The position numbers and the translations under genes are program-made. Shown one piece after another: positions 24,050-37,100 of a DNA stretch of 64,000 bases (the stretch's first letter is position 1; every line of letters starts with the position of its first letter). Under the pieces are notes generated by a model that saw nothing but the letters and a program-made list of their open reading frames with translations, had not been told where the DNA came from and made no database searches. Source of the stretch: Trebouxia sp. TZW2008 (taxonomy: Eukaryota; Chlorophyta; Trebouxiophyceae; Trebouxiales; Trebouxiaceae); assembly GCA_002118135.1 (NCBI GenBank), contig BDIU01000112.1:147274-211273 (forward strand), given 5' to 3'.

Positions 24050-24451
24050 CAGTGACAGCTTGCAGCGATCCAAGGGACGAGAGTAGTGGCCGCATGCATT
24101 GATGCGTGCCTGAGTGACCTGCTAGGTTTGATGACATGCAACATTAGTGTTCAATCCCACGGGTTGTGCAGAAGCTGCATCCACACAGACTTGAGTGCTT
24201 CCCAAAGTTGTCAAGACTTGTGCACATTCTCACACGTAATAGGTCGATGCACCAGCTTAGCTGTGAGTGATGTCAAAGATACTGTCATGCCCAAGTGACC
24301 TTTGAGTGTCAAATGTCAAGAGGCCATTAGAGAAGTCAACTTGAGAGACTGCATGCATTTATGGTCTCGGAGCGTGGCAACACGCACAACATCTTTGCTG
24401 TAGCTGGCAGGCCTGCAACCGCTAACGATGATCCGCAATCTGGCATAACGC

Positions 24452-27400
24452 ATGAGCTTGCTAGCTCAGCGTCCTTCGAAAGCGGCCTTGCAAGCAATAA
24501 CATCCCAGGCACGGGCAAACTACCAAGAACGAGTTGTTGACTTTCAGCAGCTGCTCGAGCACTCATTACAGGTACGTTTCTCTAGGCATCAAGCCATCAA
24601 GATGGATTCGGCACCAGAGTACGACGCGCACCAACTGTTGATGCTGCTGACTGCAGCAGCGAACGGACATAGACAAACACCTTCTACGCCTTTGGGTGAT
24701 CAGTAGCGCTTCCAAGCTTGAGCACGTCGACGCCACCAGGGTCTGGCGAAGGCTAGCTCACTTTCTGCCGAGCTCTGCCCGCAACGAAGAGCAGTACAAG
24801 CCTTTCTGCCTGCAGCTCCTGCACCTCGTCAGCCAGGCCCAGCCTGCTGAGGTATGCATCTACTTGCACAGTTGCACCTGGCTCAAGCAGTTTTTGCTCA
24901 TCTATGGAGCGTGCTGCAGGTAGGATGGCTGTTTTCTAGGCATCCCAGGATCATCCGCCACTTGTTTGCAGGTAGGACGGCCAGCTTGTCTGTCTAACTG
25001 TCCATTCATGACTACAATCCAAACACAATGCCATGCTTGCATGTAAAGCAGAGGACAAGTGCATCACATGCTCGTGCGCATTTCACCGCAATAAGTGTAC
25101 AATTTTGACAAATTACAATGCACACTTGGCTCAATGTTAGGCTCAGTGTGATGGCGCATCATCTGTTGCATAGCATGTGTCGCAGGTCTACACACCTATG
25201 TTGCTGACTTGCGTCGAGCGAGCTATTTGCACACAAATGGTTTGTCGATATCCCGTGACGCAAATCGCGTTCAATCTATGCCTCAGCAAATGAGTTGAGT
25301 CGAATTGAGTAGATCTGAAGCTGTCTGCAGTCGAGGGTGTTCTGAGCTGCTGCGCTGTTGGCCAGGCTGTTGCTTTCACTTGCGAGTGATAACGCACAAG
25401 CAATAAATCCCAAGTGTCAAAGTGCAGTAAACCTGAAAAAGGCATTAATTACACCTGGTTTGCTATGCGGCATGTGATGCTGCAGACCACCCTCAGCACA
25501 TTACTACCTGGTTTCAGTGCTCGTATGTGGGCAACATCTCAGAGTTCAGGCATGGTGCCAGAGCCCTTGCCCAATATTCGCTGCTGCACAGAGCAGAGGT
25601 AAGCTTGCTGCATGCGATCACATCATTTGCATGGCAGCTGCACAGCTTTGGTCACGGAGCAATCTACCGACTAGAGTGAGCACTTGATTGGTGTATCAAA
25701 CATGTCTGGCAGTTTGCTGTCAGAATGAGCACACATTGCAAAAAGGCCACACACTGCCTTATGATACAGTCCGTCAATCTGTCAGCCCAATGCGTATAAG
25801 AGCATCTTGTTTGCATGTATAGTCCATGTGCAAGCATGGCTATGGTATAGCTGCAGGCTCAACCAGTCAGACCAGCATGCTTGCATATCAAGCAGCAAGA
25901 CAAGCAACCACATGGGGGTTCATCAGAACCACCAGCGCAAACACCAAAGGCGGTGCATTTGCAGCATCCCCATCATACCAGGTGTTGCAAAACAACACTC
26001 ATATTTGTGCACCTCATCGCCAGGATGTTAAAAGCGTTGAGTCTGGTGCAGATGTGGGACTTGTTGGTGTGGCAAGGCAAGCACCCTCAGCCACCAGTTG
26101 CCATGGCGGCCAAGCACTTCAAATATTTGACTACCTTTGTTTGAACATGCAGCACTTCAAATTTTTGACTATCTTTGTTTGGACATGCAGATGTGGGACT
26201 TGCTGGCGTGGCAAGGCAAGCATCTTCAGGCGCCGTTTACAGTAGCAGCCAAGCACTTCAAATATTTGAATATATTTGTCTGGATGTGTAGATGTGGGAC
26301 TTGCTGGTGTGGCAAGGCAAGCACCCTCAGGCACCAGTTGCAGTGGCAGCCAAGCCTTACTACTTCAGCGAACTCAATATCAAGCGCACGATGCGCAACA
26401 TCCTGAAGCACCACCCGCAGTTCTTTGCCTCACAGCACATGCTGGACACAGTGCGCAATGGTGACATCATTGCTCTTGACACCAACTTCTTCTGTGAGGT
26501 ATGCCAGCAATGCATGTCACATCCTGAAGCACCACCTGCACTTGATCCCTTAGGGCACATGCTGGACACAGTGCGCAGCAGTGACATCATTGCCCTTGAC
26601 GCCAACTTCTTCTGTGAGGTATGGCAACAATGCATGTCACATCCTGAAGCACCACCTGCACTTGATCCCTTAGGGCACATGCTGGACACAGTGCGCAGCA
26701 GTGACATCATTGCCCTTGACGCCAACTTCTTCTGTCAGGTATGGCAACAATGCATGTCACCTCCTGAAGCGCCACCCGCAGGTTTTTGCCTCTGAGCACA
26801 TGCTGGACACAGTGCGCAGCGGTGACATCATTGCTCTTGATGCCAACTTCTTCTGTGAGGTATGGCAACCGCATGTGCATGTCACAAGCTGGCTTTGCGA
26901 GACAGCTGTAACAAACTCTAAGCAATGAGCGCAATAGAGCTGAGAGCGTTCCGCAATGGTGGTATGTAGATCACACAAGAGCGTCTGCTGTTATCTAGGA
27001 TGGAGTGAGAGGCAGCTCAGAGCTCACCCTGTAACACTCAACCGAGTCAGACTCAACTGCAGAGCCTTCTGATCTGTGACTCAGCTACTAAGCATACTCA
27101 TTCTGATGAGCAGTACTCAGTCTGTTACACCAGCTGTCATGCTTTTAACAGCAACAGCAACTGGTACGTGTGCAGGAGCTGTATCAGGTGACGAACCTTC
27201 TGGTCAGCTACAATCTCAATATAAACACTTCATGTTGTGCACAAGGACCTGCTCTACAGAGACGCTCACAACAAGCCTGCATGGTGAGACTGGACTTGGG
27301 CCACACACACACGCAGCACATGTGCTGCAACGGGTAGTGATTGTTATTATCACAAGGACCTGCCCTGTGCAAGTACACTTCTCAGAGATACTCGACAGTT

Positions 27401-28527
27401 GCAGACAATGCAGCACGCATACAACTCAGCTGGCTGTGCTGTGTCCACTTGTTGACAGTAACAGTCAGTGGTGCTACTGTGCAGGAGCTGTATGAGGTGC
27501 TAGTTGATGGGGGTCAAGACGTTGAGGATTTAATCAAGCTTGTTCTAGCAAGACAGCCCTTCCAGCATGTGTGTCAGCGGCTGCTGCACTGCCTTGGGGA
27601 CAGCGATGTGCTACACTTTCTAGCTGGCATATTGGGCAAGTCGCCGAGTCAGCGTCAGCTTGAGCGCCTTGTTTTTGCAGCTTCAAGAGAAGCTGCACCT
27701 ACAGCTGCCTTGGCAGCTCAACAGCTGGAGCAGTGTCTGCAGCTGATGACATTTGGCTGTACCAGCTGGCAGAGTTTGGATGCTTTTGCAGCACATGTGG
27801 CGTGGGCATTTCATTTCCAGCAGTGTCTCAGCAGCTTAGAGACATGCAACCAAGCACAGGTACTTTGTCTGACATGACACACATCCTGCTGTCAAATCGT
27901 CTCGCATAATTGTTGATGTGAAGATGCTCATGGCTGCTGCTTGGTTTCTGCTCAGTGCTTCAGAGGCATTGTGAAAGCCTGCTAACTGCTTCTTTCTCTC
28001 ATCTGCAGGACCTGTTACAGCAGGCAGTGTCAGTGTGCAGTGTCGAGTCAGGGCCTGTTTTCTGGTCAGTGTTGAGCCATAGTTCCAACGAAGCTGAGAG
28101 CGAAATATGCAGCCAAATATTGCTCAGCCTGCTGGCAGTACGGTGCACATTAGCTCAGCAAACCACCGGTTCACATCAACAAATGCAACTCTTGACAGAG
28201 GCAGGCATCAGTATTGAGAAAAGCGCCACATCCCAGCACGACCTTTTGCGCCCTCCCAAAAAGCGCCGATTACACAAGCACCAGCGGCGAAAACACAAAA
28301 GGAGGCGCACTGAAGGCATGATGCCAATGTCCAGTGAAGAAGACATCAGTGATAGCGAACTGGGCATTATGCCTGCAGACCACGACGACACTGAAAGGCA
28401 GCCACATGTTGTGTGGAAAGTACAGATTGCAGATCAGGTGTACAGCGAGGTGTCAGAGCATGTTCTCCCAGATCTTGTGTTGCAGTCTGTACTCATGCAG
28501 TGGCTGAGTCACCTGCTGCAACAATGA
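24452..28527 (+). CDS. Unrecognised, probably nuclear protein
   Basis: Exons are 24452-24571, 24657-24851, 25518-25598, 26292-26498, 27485-27859 and 28009-28527 (stop TGA). All are phase 0, giving 498 residues, although phase cannot rule out missed exons. The protein is mostly helical, with Leu-rich stretches (CLQLLHLVSQAQPAE, VEDLIKLVLARQPFQHVCQR). Near residue 420 is a strongly basic patch, PPKKRRLHKHQRRKHKRRRT, a likely nuclear localisation signal, followed by an acidic SSEEDISDSE. It ends with a conserved-looking helix VLPDLVLQSVLMQWLSHLL. The strong coding character across six exons argues for a real gene. I do not recognise the family, and no catalytic motif is visible. Introns on both sides of exon 4 are filled with junction copies. 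Confidence 0.65.
26052..26291 (+). repeat. Two acceptor-side copies of the exon at 26292
   Basis: The exon start atgtgggacttgctggtgtgg is present three times, at 26052, 26191 and 26292, each after gcag or tgtag. Only the third continues into the long open exon. The two upstream copies diverge after about 85 bp into aagcacttcaaatatttgactatctttgtttg repeats. Confidence 0.9.
26436..26864 (+). repeat. Donor-side copies of the exon ending at 26498
   Basis: The exon end (HMLDTVRNGDIIALDTNFFCE then gtatgc) is repeated at 26556, 26676 and 26797, with periods of 120, 120 and 121 bp. All four copies keep a gtatg donor. The first three read through in one open frame. Confidence 0.95.
27160..27484 (+). 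repeat. Acceptor-side copy before the exon at 27485
   Basis: The real junction, tgtgcag before gagctgtatgaggtg (acceptor end 27484), has an upstream copy, tgtgcag before gagctgtatcaggtg (end 27174). The preceding aacagcaacagcaactggtac also resembles the sequence before the real site. Confidence 0.75.
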
Positions 28528-29486
28528 TTGTGCTTGCTTGAGTGGCAAATTGCACTGTCCGCTTTTGGACCTTACATATACGCTTGCCATGTGACCGACC
28601 CTTGTATCCTTTTTATAAGGATACTCTGGCGTGACAACGTGCACAACACCTTTATGTATAAAAATAGGGGTTTCTCATTGTATGTGCAGCACATCCTCAA
28701 GTCATAAGCGCATGTCACTTCTACGTCTTGCTGTTAGAACCAGAGGTGACTTGCACTCATGACTTGAGGGCATGATGCACATATCATGAGACAGCACAAA
28801 GTATGCATGTGCGAGTGTGTGGCATTGGCTGCGTTGCAGGCCAAGTATGCTCATGTGTTTGCAGACTGTGCATATGTGGTCATTACATGCGTGCTTTCTT
28901 TGCACAGCATGATTGTCTAGATTGTGTTTTTGTATGTCACCTATTACCTTGACTTGATGGACACGTAGTCATGCCAAACAGAGACTGACCTTACAGTCCG
29001 TGCTGTGCGCCAATGAACACTAGACACGTATGGCGATCTTGTCTAATGATTCCTAGAAAACTTCCCAGCTTTACAAGGAGCAATTGAACACTGTCATCAA
29101 TGGCGCACCATCTAGTGCTCATTGGTGCCCATTCATTGGCTTTATACAGGTCAAGCTGAAATGCAAAAGGTCTTGTCAACTTGCACGTAGGTTATGTCTT
29201 ACAAAAGCTGCCTGTCCAACTTGTAGTATCATGCTGCAACAATGTGGCCGCTTTGCAACACTGACCACTGACCATTGGGGCAGTTCTCAGCATTACAGTG
29301 TTATGATTACAGCGTTATGTCATGGTCATGTCATGGGGTTTACTATTATATATTCCATGCATGCCTGCTGACCAATGAGGTGAGATGGGCTGATGCTGTG
29401 CCGTTCTTTGTAGGTTCCATACCCACGGAGCTTATTGTACCGCTGCATTAGCTGCAAGCTGAGCAGGACTGCCCCTCGAATTTTCG
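28528..29486. other. Convergent intergenic region
   Basis: 3' ends of the gene ending at 28527 (+) and of the P5C reductase gene (-). I see only short chance frames and no gene. Confidence 0.4.
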
Positions 29487-30606
29487 TCAAGAGTTGGCCA
29501 ACGCTTCTGCCTTGTCAGCTGCTGTTGTGACTGCGCTTATCAAGGCGCCACGTATGCCAGCTTTCTCAAGCTCATGTACTCCAGCAATAGTGGTACCTGC
29601 AACACAGAAACCCAGGGTCACAGCAGATCAAGCAGCAGAGCAATCGTATGTGTTCAGTGCTGCAGTAGCCCTGTAAAACCTTGCAACAAGATGCACTTAT
29701 GTCAAACCTGCTGGTGATGTGACCATGTCTTTGAGCTGTCCTGGATGTTTCCCAGGCTGTAAAACCATCTTTGCAGAGCCGTATACAGTCTGTGCTGCAA
29801 GCTGTTGCGCCAGCTCTCGTGGCAGACCTGCCTTCACTCCTCCATCAGCCAGAGCTTCTATCATGACAAAGACATAAGCAGGACCACTGCCACTGAGGCC
29901 CGTGACAGCGCTTAGTAGCTTCTCATCAACCACACAGCAATAGCCAACAGCACTGAACAAAGTTTGCACTATCTTGCTGTCATCTTCTGTGGCTCTGCCG
30001 CCCAGACATATGGCTGCTGCTACCTCACCAACCAAACAAGGCGTGTTTGGCATTACACGGATAAGTCGCTTGTCCTCCCCTGCTGCATCCTGTGTGACAG
30101 AGCAATAACCTGTTTCATTACGCTTTGGAGGTGGTGGATGCAATATTCAAGCTTACAACACAAGCACCTTCATGACTGACAGAGGAATGCCAGCTGCGAT
30201 CGACACCAGAAGGTTTTTGCTTGTCAGGTGAGGCTTCATATCCCTGATCACTGGCACAACATACTGTGGCTTCACAGCAATAAAAACGATGTCTACGTTC
30301 TTCGCAACCTACAGACAAATTGGTGACCATCAGGGCTGCACTCTCGACAAGTTTCGGAAGACTTAACGAGGGCTATAGCGAAACGTGCAGAAAGCAAGCT
30401 GAGCTGGTGAGCCTTGCCTCAACTGCATCTTCGACGCCATTTGCTCCAAAATTGGCAAACACCTCCATGCGAGCCTTTGAGGGGTCACAACACCAAATAT
30501 CGCTGGCTTCAATAACTTTCCTGTCCATGAAACCCCGTGCAAGAGCTTCAGCCATAGCTCCTGCTCCCACAAAGCCGACTTTCCGCCCGTCGATTTTTGA
30601 AGGCAT
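29487..30606 (-). CDS. P5CR: Pyrroline-5-carboxylate reductase
   Basis: This enzyme reduces 1-pyrroline-5-carboxylate to proline with NAD(P)H, the last step of proline synthesis. Exons on the - strand are 30606-30418, 30308-30168, 30089-29708 and 29596-29487, giving 273 residues, the usual family length. The N-terminus has the Rossmann motif [17 protein letters not shown]. The body has FIAVKPQYV and [13 protein letters not shown]. The C-terminal half has [22 protein letters not shown] and ends with [14 protein letters not shown], the conserved substrate-site block. The first intron must start with GC (GAG then gcaagg) to keep the family spacing VEDAVE-VAKNVD. No in-frame ATG precedes 30606 before a stop, and no transit peptide is seen, so the enzyme is probably cytosolic. 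Confidence 0.95.
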
Positions 30607-31171
30607 GCTTGCAAGTCGATATGTGATGTCACTCTGCGGGTTTGCCGCTTTGTCCTGCCAGGATGAGACCGAGTATTGCTCAGCTGTTCACGGAACTTTC
30701 CTTTCCTCGACACCTGCTGCTATGGTTCGACATGTTTGACTTGGATTTTGACCTATCAGAGTTCACATAAAGCACATGCATGACTTTGTGCTTTATTGAC
30801 TGCATTTCTTGTTCATGCTGTTGGCATGGGGATGTAAATCGAGAAGTCCACTGAACAATGCGGCACCTTGGGTTGCCAAAATTGAACAACAAGCTCACGG
30901 GGACATTGCAATGTGCAGTCTTGATCATTGTGAGCGTGTGTGTGTTCCTGTGTCAGAGTGCATGTTCGTCTCCTGCAGGAGGCAGCACGGCAGAGCGACA
31001 TGATTGACAACCAACGCAATAGTGAGTTGCTCGTCACTGTTGCTGTGTGAGCTACATGCTGCAAGCCTCTGCGTCCAGATGCTTGCACAGAAAATTCAAA
31101 ATGCAGCTTGGCTGGCTAGGTCAAAGGCTGTCGACATCGTCTCACCTGCGACAGTCACCGGGTCCTGATTG
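30607..31171. other. Divergent promoter region between P5C reductase and the ZGRF1-like gene
   Basis: 565 bp between the two start codons. No TATA box or recognisable element stands out. Confidence 0.4.
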
Positions 31172-34100
31172 ATGTCGCACTTCTTTGCACGGGTGTTGTA
31201 CTCAAAGCAGGTTACACGGAAGCGCAAGGCTTGGCAAGATGGCTTTGTCGCAGTCAACAACACAGATCAGTACAGACGGTCAGCCAAGTTATACGATGAG
31301 TCTGGCGTGACGGTAGCAACCGGCCGTGTTCCAACGTCTGAGAGCATCACTCTGGACACGGAAGGTGAAGCGACCTCCTGTGCAGTGCCAACCCCGTTCA
31401 CGCTTCCGTCAAGTGACAAATTCATACGCGCGTGCATGTGCACATATGCAGGCATAACCGCTTTCGAGGGCTATATCGTGAACGTCGACTCAGTATGCGC
31501 TGCTGAAGACGTCCCAAGCAATGGCAGGCCTGCAGTCTCATCGTCGGGCAGTGCACCAGCGCCAATTTCTAGTGCACAGCAAAGCAAGCAAACTTCAGGG
31601 CTTCCCGGGCAGCCATGCAAGCAGAAGTCGACTTTCCAGATGCCTAGGCCAGTGGCGAGTCTTGACAGTAAAGCCAATGCAAACGAGAAATACCACTTGG
31701 CAAATCACGCCCTACAAAGGCTGGTAAAGCAACACGTGCCTGGCAACCCACGGCTGTCAGACAGCAAGCCGGCACAAGCACAGCCGTCTGTCTTATGCAG
31801 TTCCACAGTCAAAAGAACAGGTATTCTGTTTGTAGCAGCACGTGTCTGAGCACTTGCTCTGCTGCAACTGATTCTGTGTGAAACGTTGAAGCTGCTTGCA
31901 GACGATGACATACTGAATGCCCTGCTTGGCAGCAGTCCTATCCCACCAACAAGGAGTCAAGTAAGAATGGCATGCAATCCATGCTAAGCTCTTGATTTCA
32001 AATGCATTTATCTGCTAGTCAGTACACTTCTGTCTGCAGAGTTTTGATGCACGAGAGCGGAGACAGACACAAGCCACACCCGAAAAGCTGCAGCATAGTG
32101 CAAGCTCTGAGCTGACCAATGCTGCACAGCCTTTGAGTGTCACAGCAGTTGCCAAGCACCATCTCCAAAACAAATGGGCTGAGTTCACCGAGTCTGAGGC
32201 TCCTTGCAACATGCGGCCTGCAAGCATAAGTGGGAAAAGCCAGGACAGGACGCTGCTACAAGTCTCCCCAATGCAGCTTTTGTCAGAACCAGTGGCAAGC
32301 ATGACACAGGCTGCACAATCAAGTTCTGGAGCCCTGTTCTTGACTCCCAATCCCAAGAGCAGCCAAAAAGACACCCCTGATACAGCTCAGCGAAGACAAG
32401 CAACTGCATCATCAGCTTTTGCTGAGCTGACCAACCAGCCCAGCAAGCTTCAGACCACAAGCACAGGTCAGCATGAAGCTTCCTCAAGCAAACAGGGCAG
32501 CCATTCTGATGCTACTTTAGGCCCTCTGAAGGTGCCACCTTTGGGCAGGCAGAAAGCTTTCAAAGCCCCTGCAATAGGACCTGGTCATCAGCAAATGCAG
32601 CATCAAAGTATGACGCCCAGCCAAGCTCAGCAGCCCAGAACAAGTCCAGATCAAGAACAGCCTATGGGTTCACAAACAGGTCTTGTGTTTCCTGGTTCAG
32701 ATGCAGGCCCTGCTCAGCGAAATGTCACAGTGCCCACTTCCTTTGCCAGTCTGCCTGCTTACAAGCAAGCCTGGAGTGCTGCGGTGACTGAAGAAATCAA
32801 TATCAGGTAGAGTTTCAGTAAGTACACCAATCAACATGTTCCTTGCAAAATTGCAACATTTCTGCAGCCATGTGGTGCAGTGCTCAAAGGATTGTGTGAT
32901 CCGTCCTGCATATCAGCTTGGCAGCTTATTGCTGACATCTTGGCAACCCCTGCTGCATTGCAGGCTTGCAGACTTGGCAAAGGGTTTTCACAAAGCTGTG
33001 CAGCAGCAAACAAGCAGCATGCAAAAGGTATGTCACCACACAGTCACAGATGACTCCTTGGCCTGCCCGCTGCTGCTGCTATTGCCAACACCTGCGCGCA
33101 ATTCTTGTAATGGACTTTCAATGGACATGTGGTAGGCGCTTCCAGCAACAGCCCTCTGAGCATCACAAGGCATCTGCTATCGCATGTTATGCAGCCTTGG
33201 CTGATTGGCTGCTTCAACATTCTCGCAGTGCAAACGTCATCTCAGCTACTGCCCCATCATTACTCAACTGCCCATGTTGATAGCACTTATGCAGGTTGTC
33301 AAGTCATGCAGAAAATGCATTGCAAAACTTGTGTGTTGCGCCCAGGGGGTTGCTGTGCCAGTGCGGCCAATGCCAGCAGACCTTGAGAAGGGTCTCAGGT
33401 CACGCAAGATATTGTACTACAGCAGGTGTGAGCTGGTCGTATACCAGCAGCGCAAGCCATCGTCTGAGTACTTCAAGAGCAGAAGCAAAAAGGCCAAGAA
33501 TGCCGGCTCATCTGATGACGAGTCAGGCAGAAAGGACACTCCCACTATATTTTTGCAGATCCAGTAAGCTCATAAAATTCAAACCTGTCCCCCTAAGATT
33601 CCAATTTCCCCCCCTTCAAAGCGCTTTGAAAAACAATTGAAAAGAATATGTGTTGCGCTTGCTATTTCACCACTGAACAGCTGCTGCTGCACTTCTACCA
33701 TGTGCGACTTTCAAGTTACAGATCAGTTTGTATGTCAGCCAATGGCAGAACTCCACCTGCCTTGGTAGACTTATGCCTGCTGTCCAGTCCAAGAAATGTT
33801 TGTCATGTCTTCACACTGCTGCTCATGACCATAGAACACCAACACTGCTACAGCTTGCAGCTGCATGCACACGGTGATGCCATTGTGCAGCTCAGCACAT
33901 GCTAAGGCCATGCACTTCATGCGCTGGTGATGCATCTGAGGTTCTGGCCATACTGTGTGCTATTCATATGCCCTCGAGTATACCTTTCCTAAGAACCCCT
34001 TTTTTTGATTTCATTCGGTGTAACAACAGGAAAAAGCTTGTTGTTTTCTTTGATAAAGCAGAGAGGGGTATTCTGTTTAAATTAGCTTTTTAAAATGCTC

Positions 34101-37100
34101 AATAAGCAACAACAACAGCTAACGAGGAGAAAGTAGAGGAAAGTACCGGATGGGTGGCAGCAAAAAGAGGCAATTACCTCTTTTTGACGTCAACTGCAGG
34201 AGTGGACAAGAGAAGCCCAGCGCCTATCAGAAGGATGACCTGTGGGTGTTGTCTTCACAGCCCTGTTGCCAGCTAGTAGCAGGGTCTCAGGCTGCAATGG
34301 GGCAGGGCTGGTTGCTGATAGCTTGCAGCTCCTGGCATGGCCCCAACAAAGATGGCAGGTGAAGTGATCCACTGGCAACGGTTGAATGATGTTTGTCCAA
34401 CACAGGGGCTGTGCTTTGGCATGTTGGGCATGTTGGGCGTTTTGCAATCAGTAATGAGATGTTTTTCTTATATGGTCACATGATATAGGGAGATCCTTGA
34501 TGCATAAACAATGCAATTGAGAACCAATCATTTCACTTCAACTGCAGTGGTACCTTGAGTAGATACACTTCAGTACAGGAAGAATGTTGTTGATGCCCAA
34601 AGCAGTTGTCACAAGCAGCAGTTACTACAGTGTAATCATTCACCAGCCCAGATGCGGTCGCACAGCCCAAGTGTGTCCTGGGAACAACCTCATGGACATA
34701 TAGTCATTGACGCTATGTGGCACACTTGATCAGCCTTGGGCGCTGGCTAAAGCATTCAAACGTTACTCTCCCTCTCTTTGGGATGATGCTACCTTGTCAA
34801 TAAAGTGCAAGCTGTGCGTGCTAGCTGCGTGCGGACAGGGTCAACGCCTTGGGCCCATGTCTTCACTGCAAACAGACTGTCACAGACGTTCCTGCTCCTG
34901 CAAGGTCAAACCAAACCCACATAATCAGCTCAGTTACAGACATTGTGCTCTTCCTGTGAGGGCAATGAGCACAACAACAGTGTGTCCGACATGAGCTGTG
35001 CCATGCCTGCAGGATGCAGATTCAGCTGCTGTCAGATTGCATCCCCAAGCTGCACAGGAAGCAAAGCATCTACGCCATTCATGGCCCAAATGCTGCAACT
35101 GAGCTAGCCATGCTGGCTACACTGCAAGGCTTGGATGCTGCCAGCCTACCTGCCTTGCCTGCTCTAATGTCCTGCAAGCAATCTCCTGCTGCACTCAAGC
35201 ACTGCAAGCAGGCTGCTGACACCAGAAGCCATGCTGAAGTTATGGATGTAACATCAGGTAAACATGGCCAGCTACACATTGTGGGCATTCACATGTGATG
35301 CAGTCATCTGCAAAAGCAGGATGGGTTGCAGCATCTTGCAAAGCATTGTGTGTCGCAATTGAGAGCAGCAGCAGAGCGGCTGACGTTTAAGTGTGCAATA
35401 TAAAGTTGCATTTGCTCATATGCTGCAAGATCCAATAATCAATCTTAAGGCTGCTCTTGATGAAGCGTATTGACGCAATAAATACTTGAGCGATCTTACC
35501 TGAAACTAAAGAAAGGTATTTATGCATTTTGCGAGCATGTTGTGGCACACTGAGATCCTTCTCAATAGCGTCAGAATGCATCATACAACGCAAATGTAGC
35601 ACATGCCATGCTCAGCTAGTAGCATACAGGTCTAATGACACAATGCAATGCTGCAGGCAATGTGAAATGTGAAGCAGAGCCAATGGAGGAGCATGCTAAG
35701 GCTGTGGCTGCAGAGTTCAAGCTGAACTGTGATCAGATGTCAGTCTTGGCACACTGCAGCCGCTGGGCTGCATCAGACAAGGTAATAATAATAATAATGA
35801 TAAGTACATGCTCCAGCATATGCTGCTAGGTATGTGTGGCACAAGTCCTATCTCGCCAGGCAGGCTTGTCTTGAGCGTCGCGATATGGACGCCTGATGTT
35901 CAACTGTTGAAAGTCAGACACAACAATGTCATTACAGATCTTTCTTGGGCGACCTGGAGGATTTAGGATTTCAGACAAGGTCAGCAGCTCTCAATTGCCA
36001 TACACTGGATGCTGTACATGCATCTGCTTCCTCTCACATGTCATCCCCTTTGTCGTCAGGCTGCAGCCATCCTCTAGCATCATGGTTCAGTAGCGGTGGC
36101 ACACCTTTGGAAGGCCTCAACAAGAATAGCACAGAATGCTGCCTTCAGCAATCAGTCCATGGTCTTGGATTGTGATTGCATGGCACAAGCATATTCAGCA
36201 AAGTGTGTCCCTCTGCATGCAACTTTAGAGCACAACGTTATAGAGCAGTGTCTCTCTGCGTGCAGTTGCAAGACACAATGTTGCACAGCAATGTCCCTCT
36301 CTGCATGCAATTGCAGGGCTCAAGATTACACAGCAAAATTTTTCTCTGTGCATGCAAACGCAGGGCACTGGTCCAGTGTGCATCATTCATGGGCCATTTT
36401 GGTGCGGCAAGTCCAGCCTGTTGGTGGCAGTCGTGCATTGCCTGCTATTGCAGTGCAGCCAACACGGTCCAGTACTGTCACAGCTTGTCAGCCACTATGT
36501 GTGCTTGCAGGGCACCAGCCCAGTGTGCATCATTCATGGGCCATTTAGATGTGGCAGGTCCAGCCTACTGGTGGCATTCATTCATTACCTGCTCAAGCAG
36601 CGCAACCAGCAGGACCTGATACTGTCACATATTGTCAGGCAATATGTGTGCTTGCAGGGCACAAGCCCAGTGTGCATCATTCATGGGCCGTTTGGATGTG
36701 GCAAGTCCAGCCTGCTGATGGCAGTCATACACTACCTGCTGAAGCAGCGCAACCAGCAGGGCAGTGCCCTGAAGGGCTGTAGAGTGCTGCTGTCAGCCCA
36801 CACCAATGTTGCTGTGGACCGCCTCATGACTGGCCTGATGGAAAGTGGCTGCACTGGTGGGTTGCGTTTTGATGTCATTGCTGCGATTGTAAGATTGAAG
36901 AGACGTCAGCTCCACACTGGCTGCATGCAGGGCATGCCTCCTACTCCATTCTAAGCTGTGACTGCCAAGTGTCATGCCCTGATGTATGTTGTGCTGGGCT
37001 GCACATCAGACATTGCTTCAGGCTGCTGTTGAAGGTTACTGCATGAACAGCCTGCTAGATACTGGCTGCAACACGGCCACAGTCAAAGGGGTGCTGTGAG

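Noticed and set aside
36364..36954. A single protein with three P-loop ATPase repeats
   Set aside because: Although open in one frame, the first two copies have damaged motifs and stop short of motif Ia, and each is preceded by an acceptor. Phase from exon 35657-35781 joins cleanly to the third copy.
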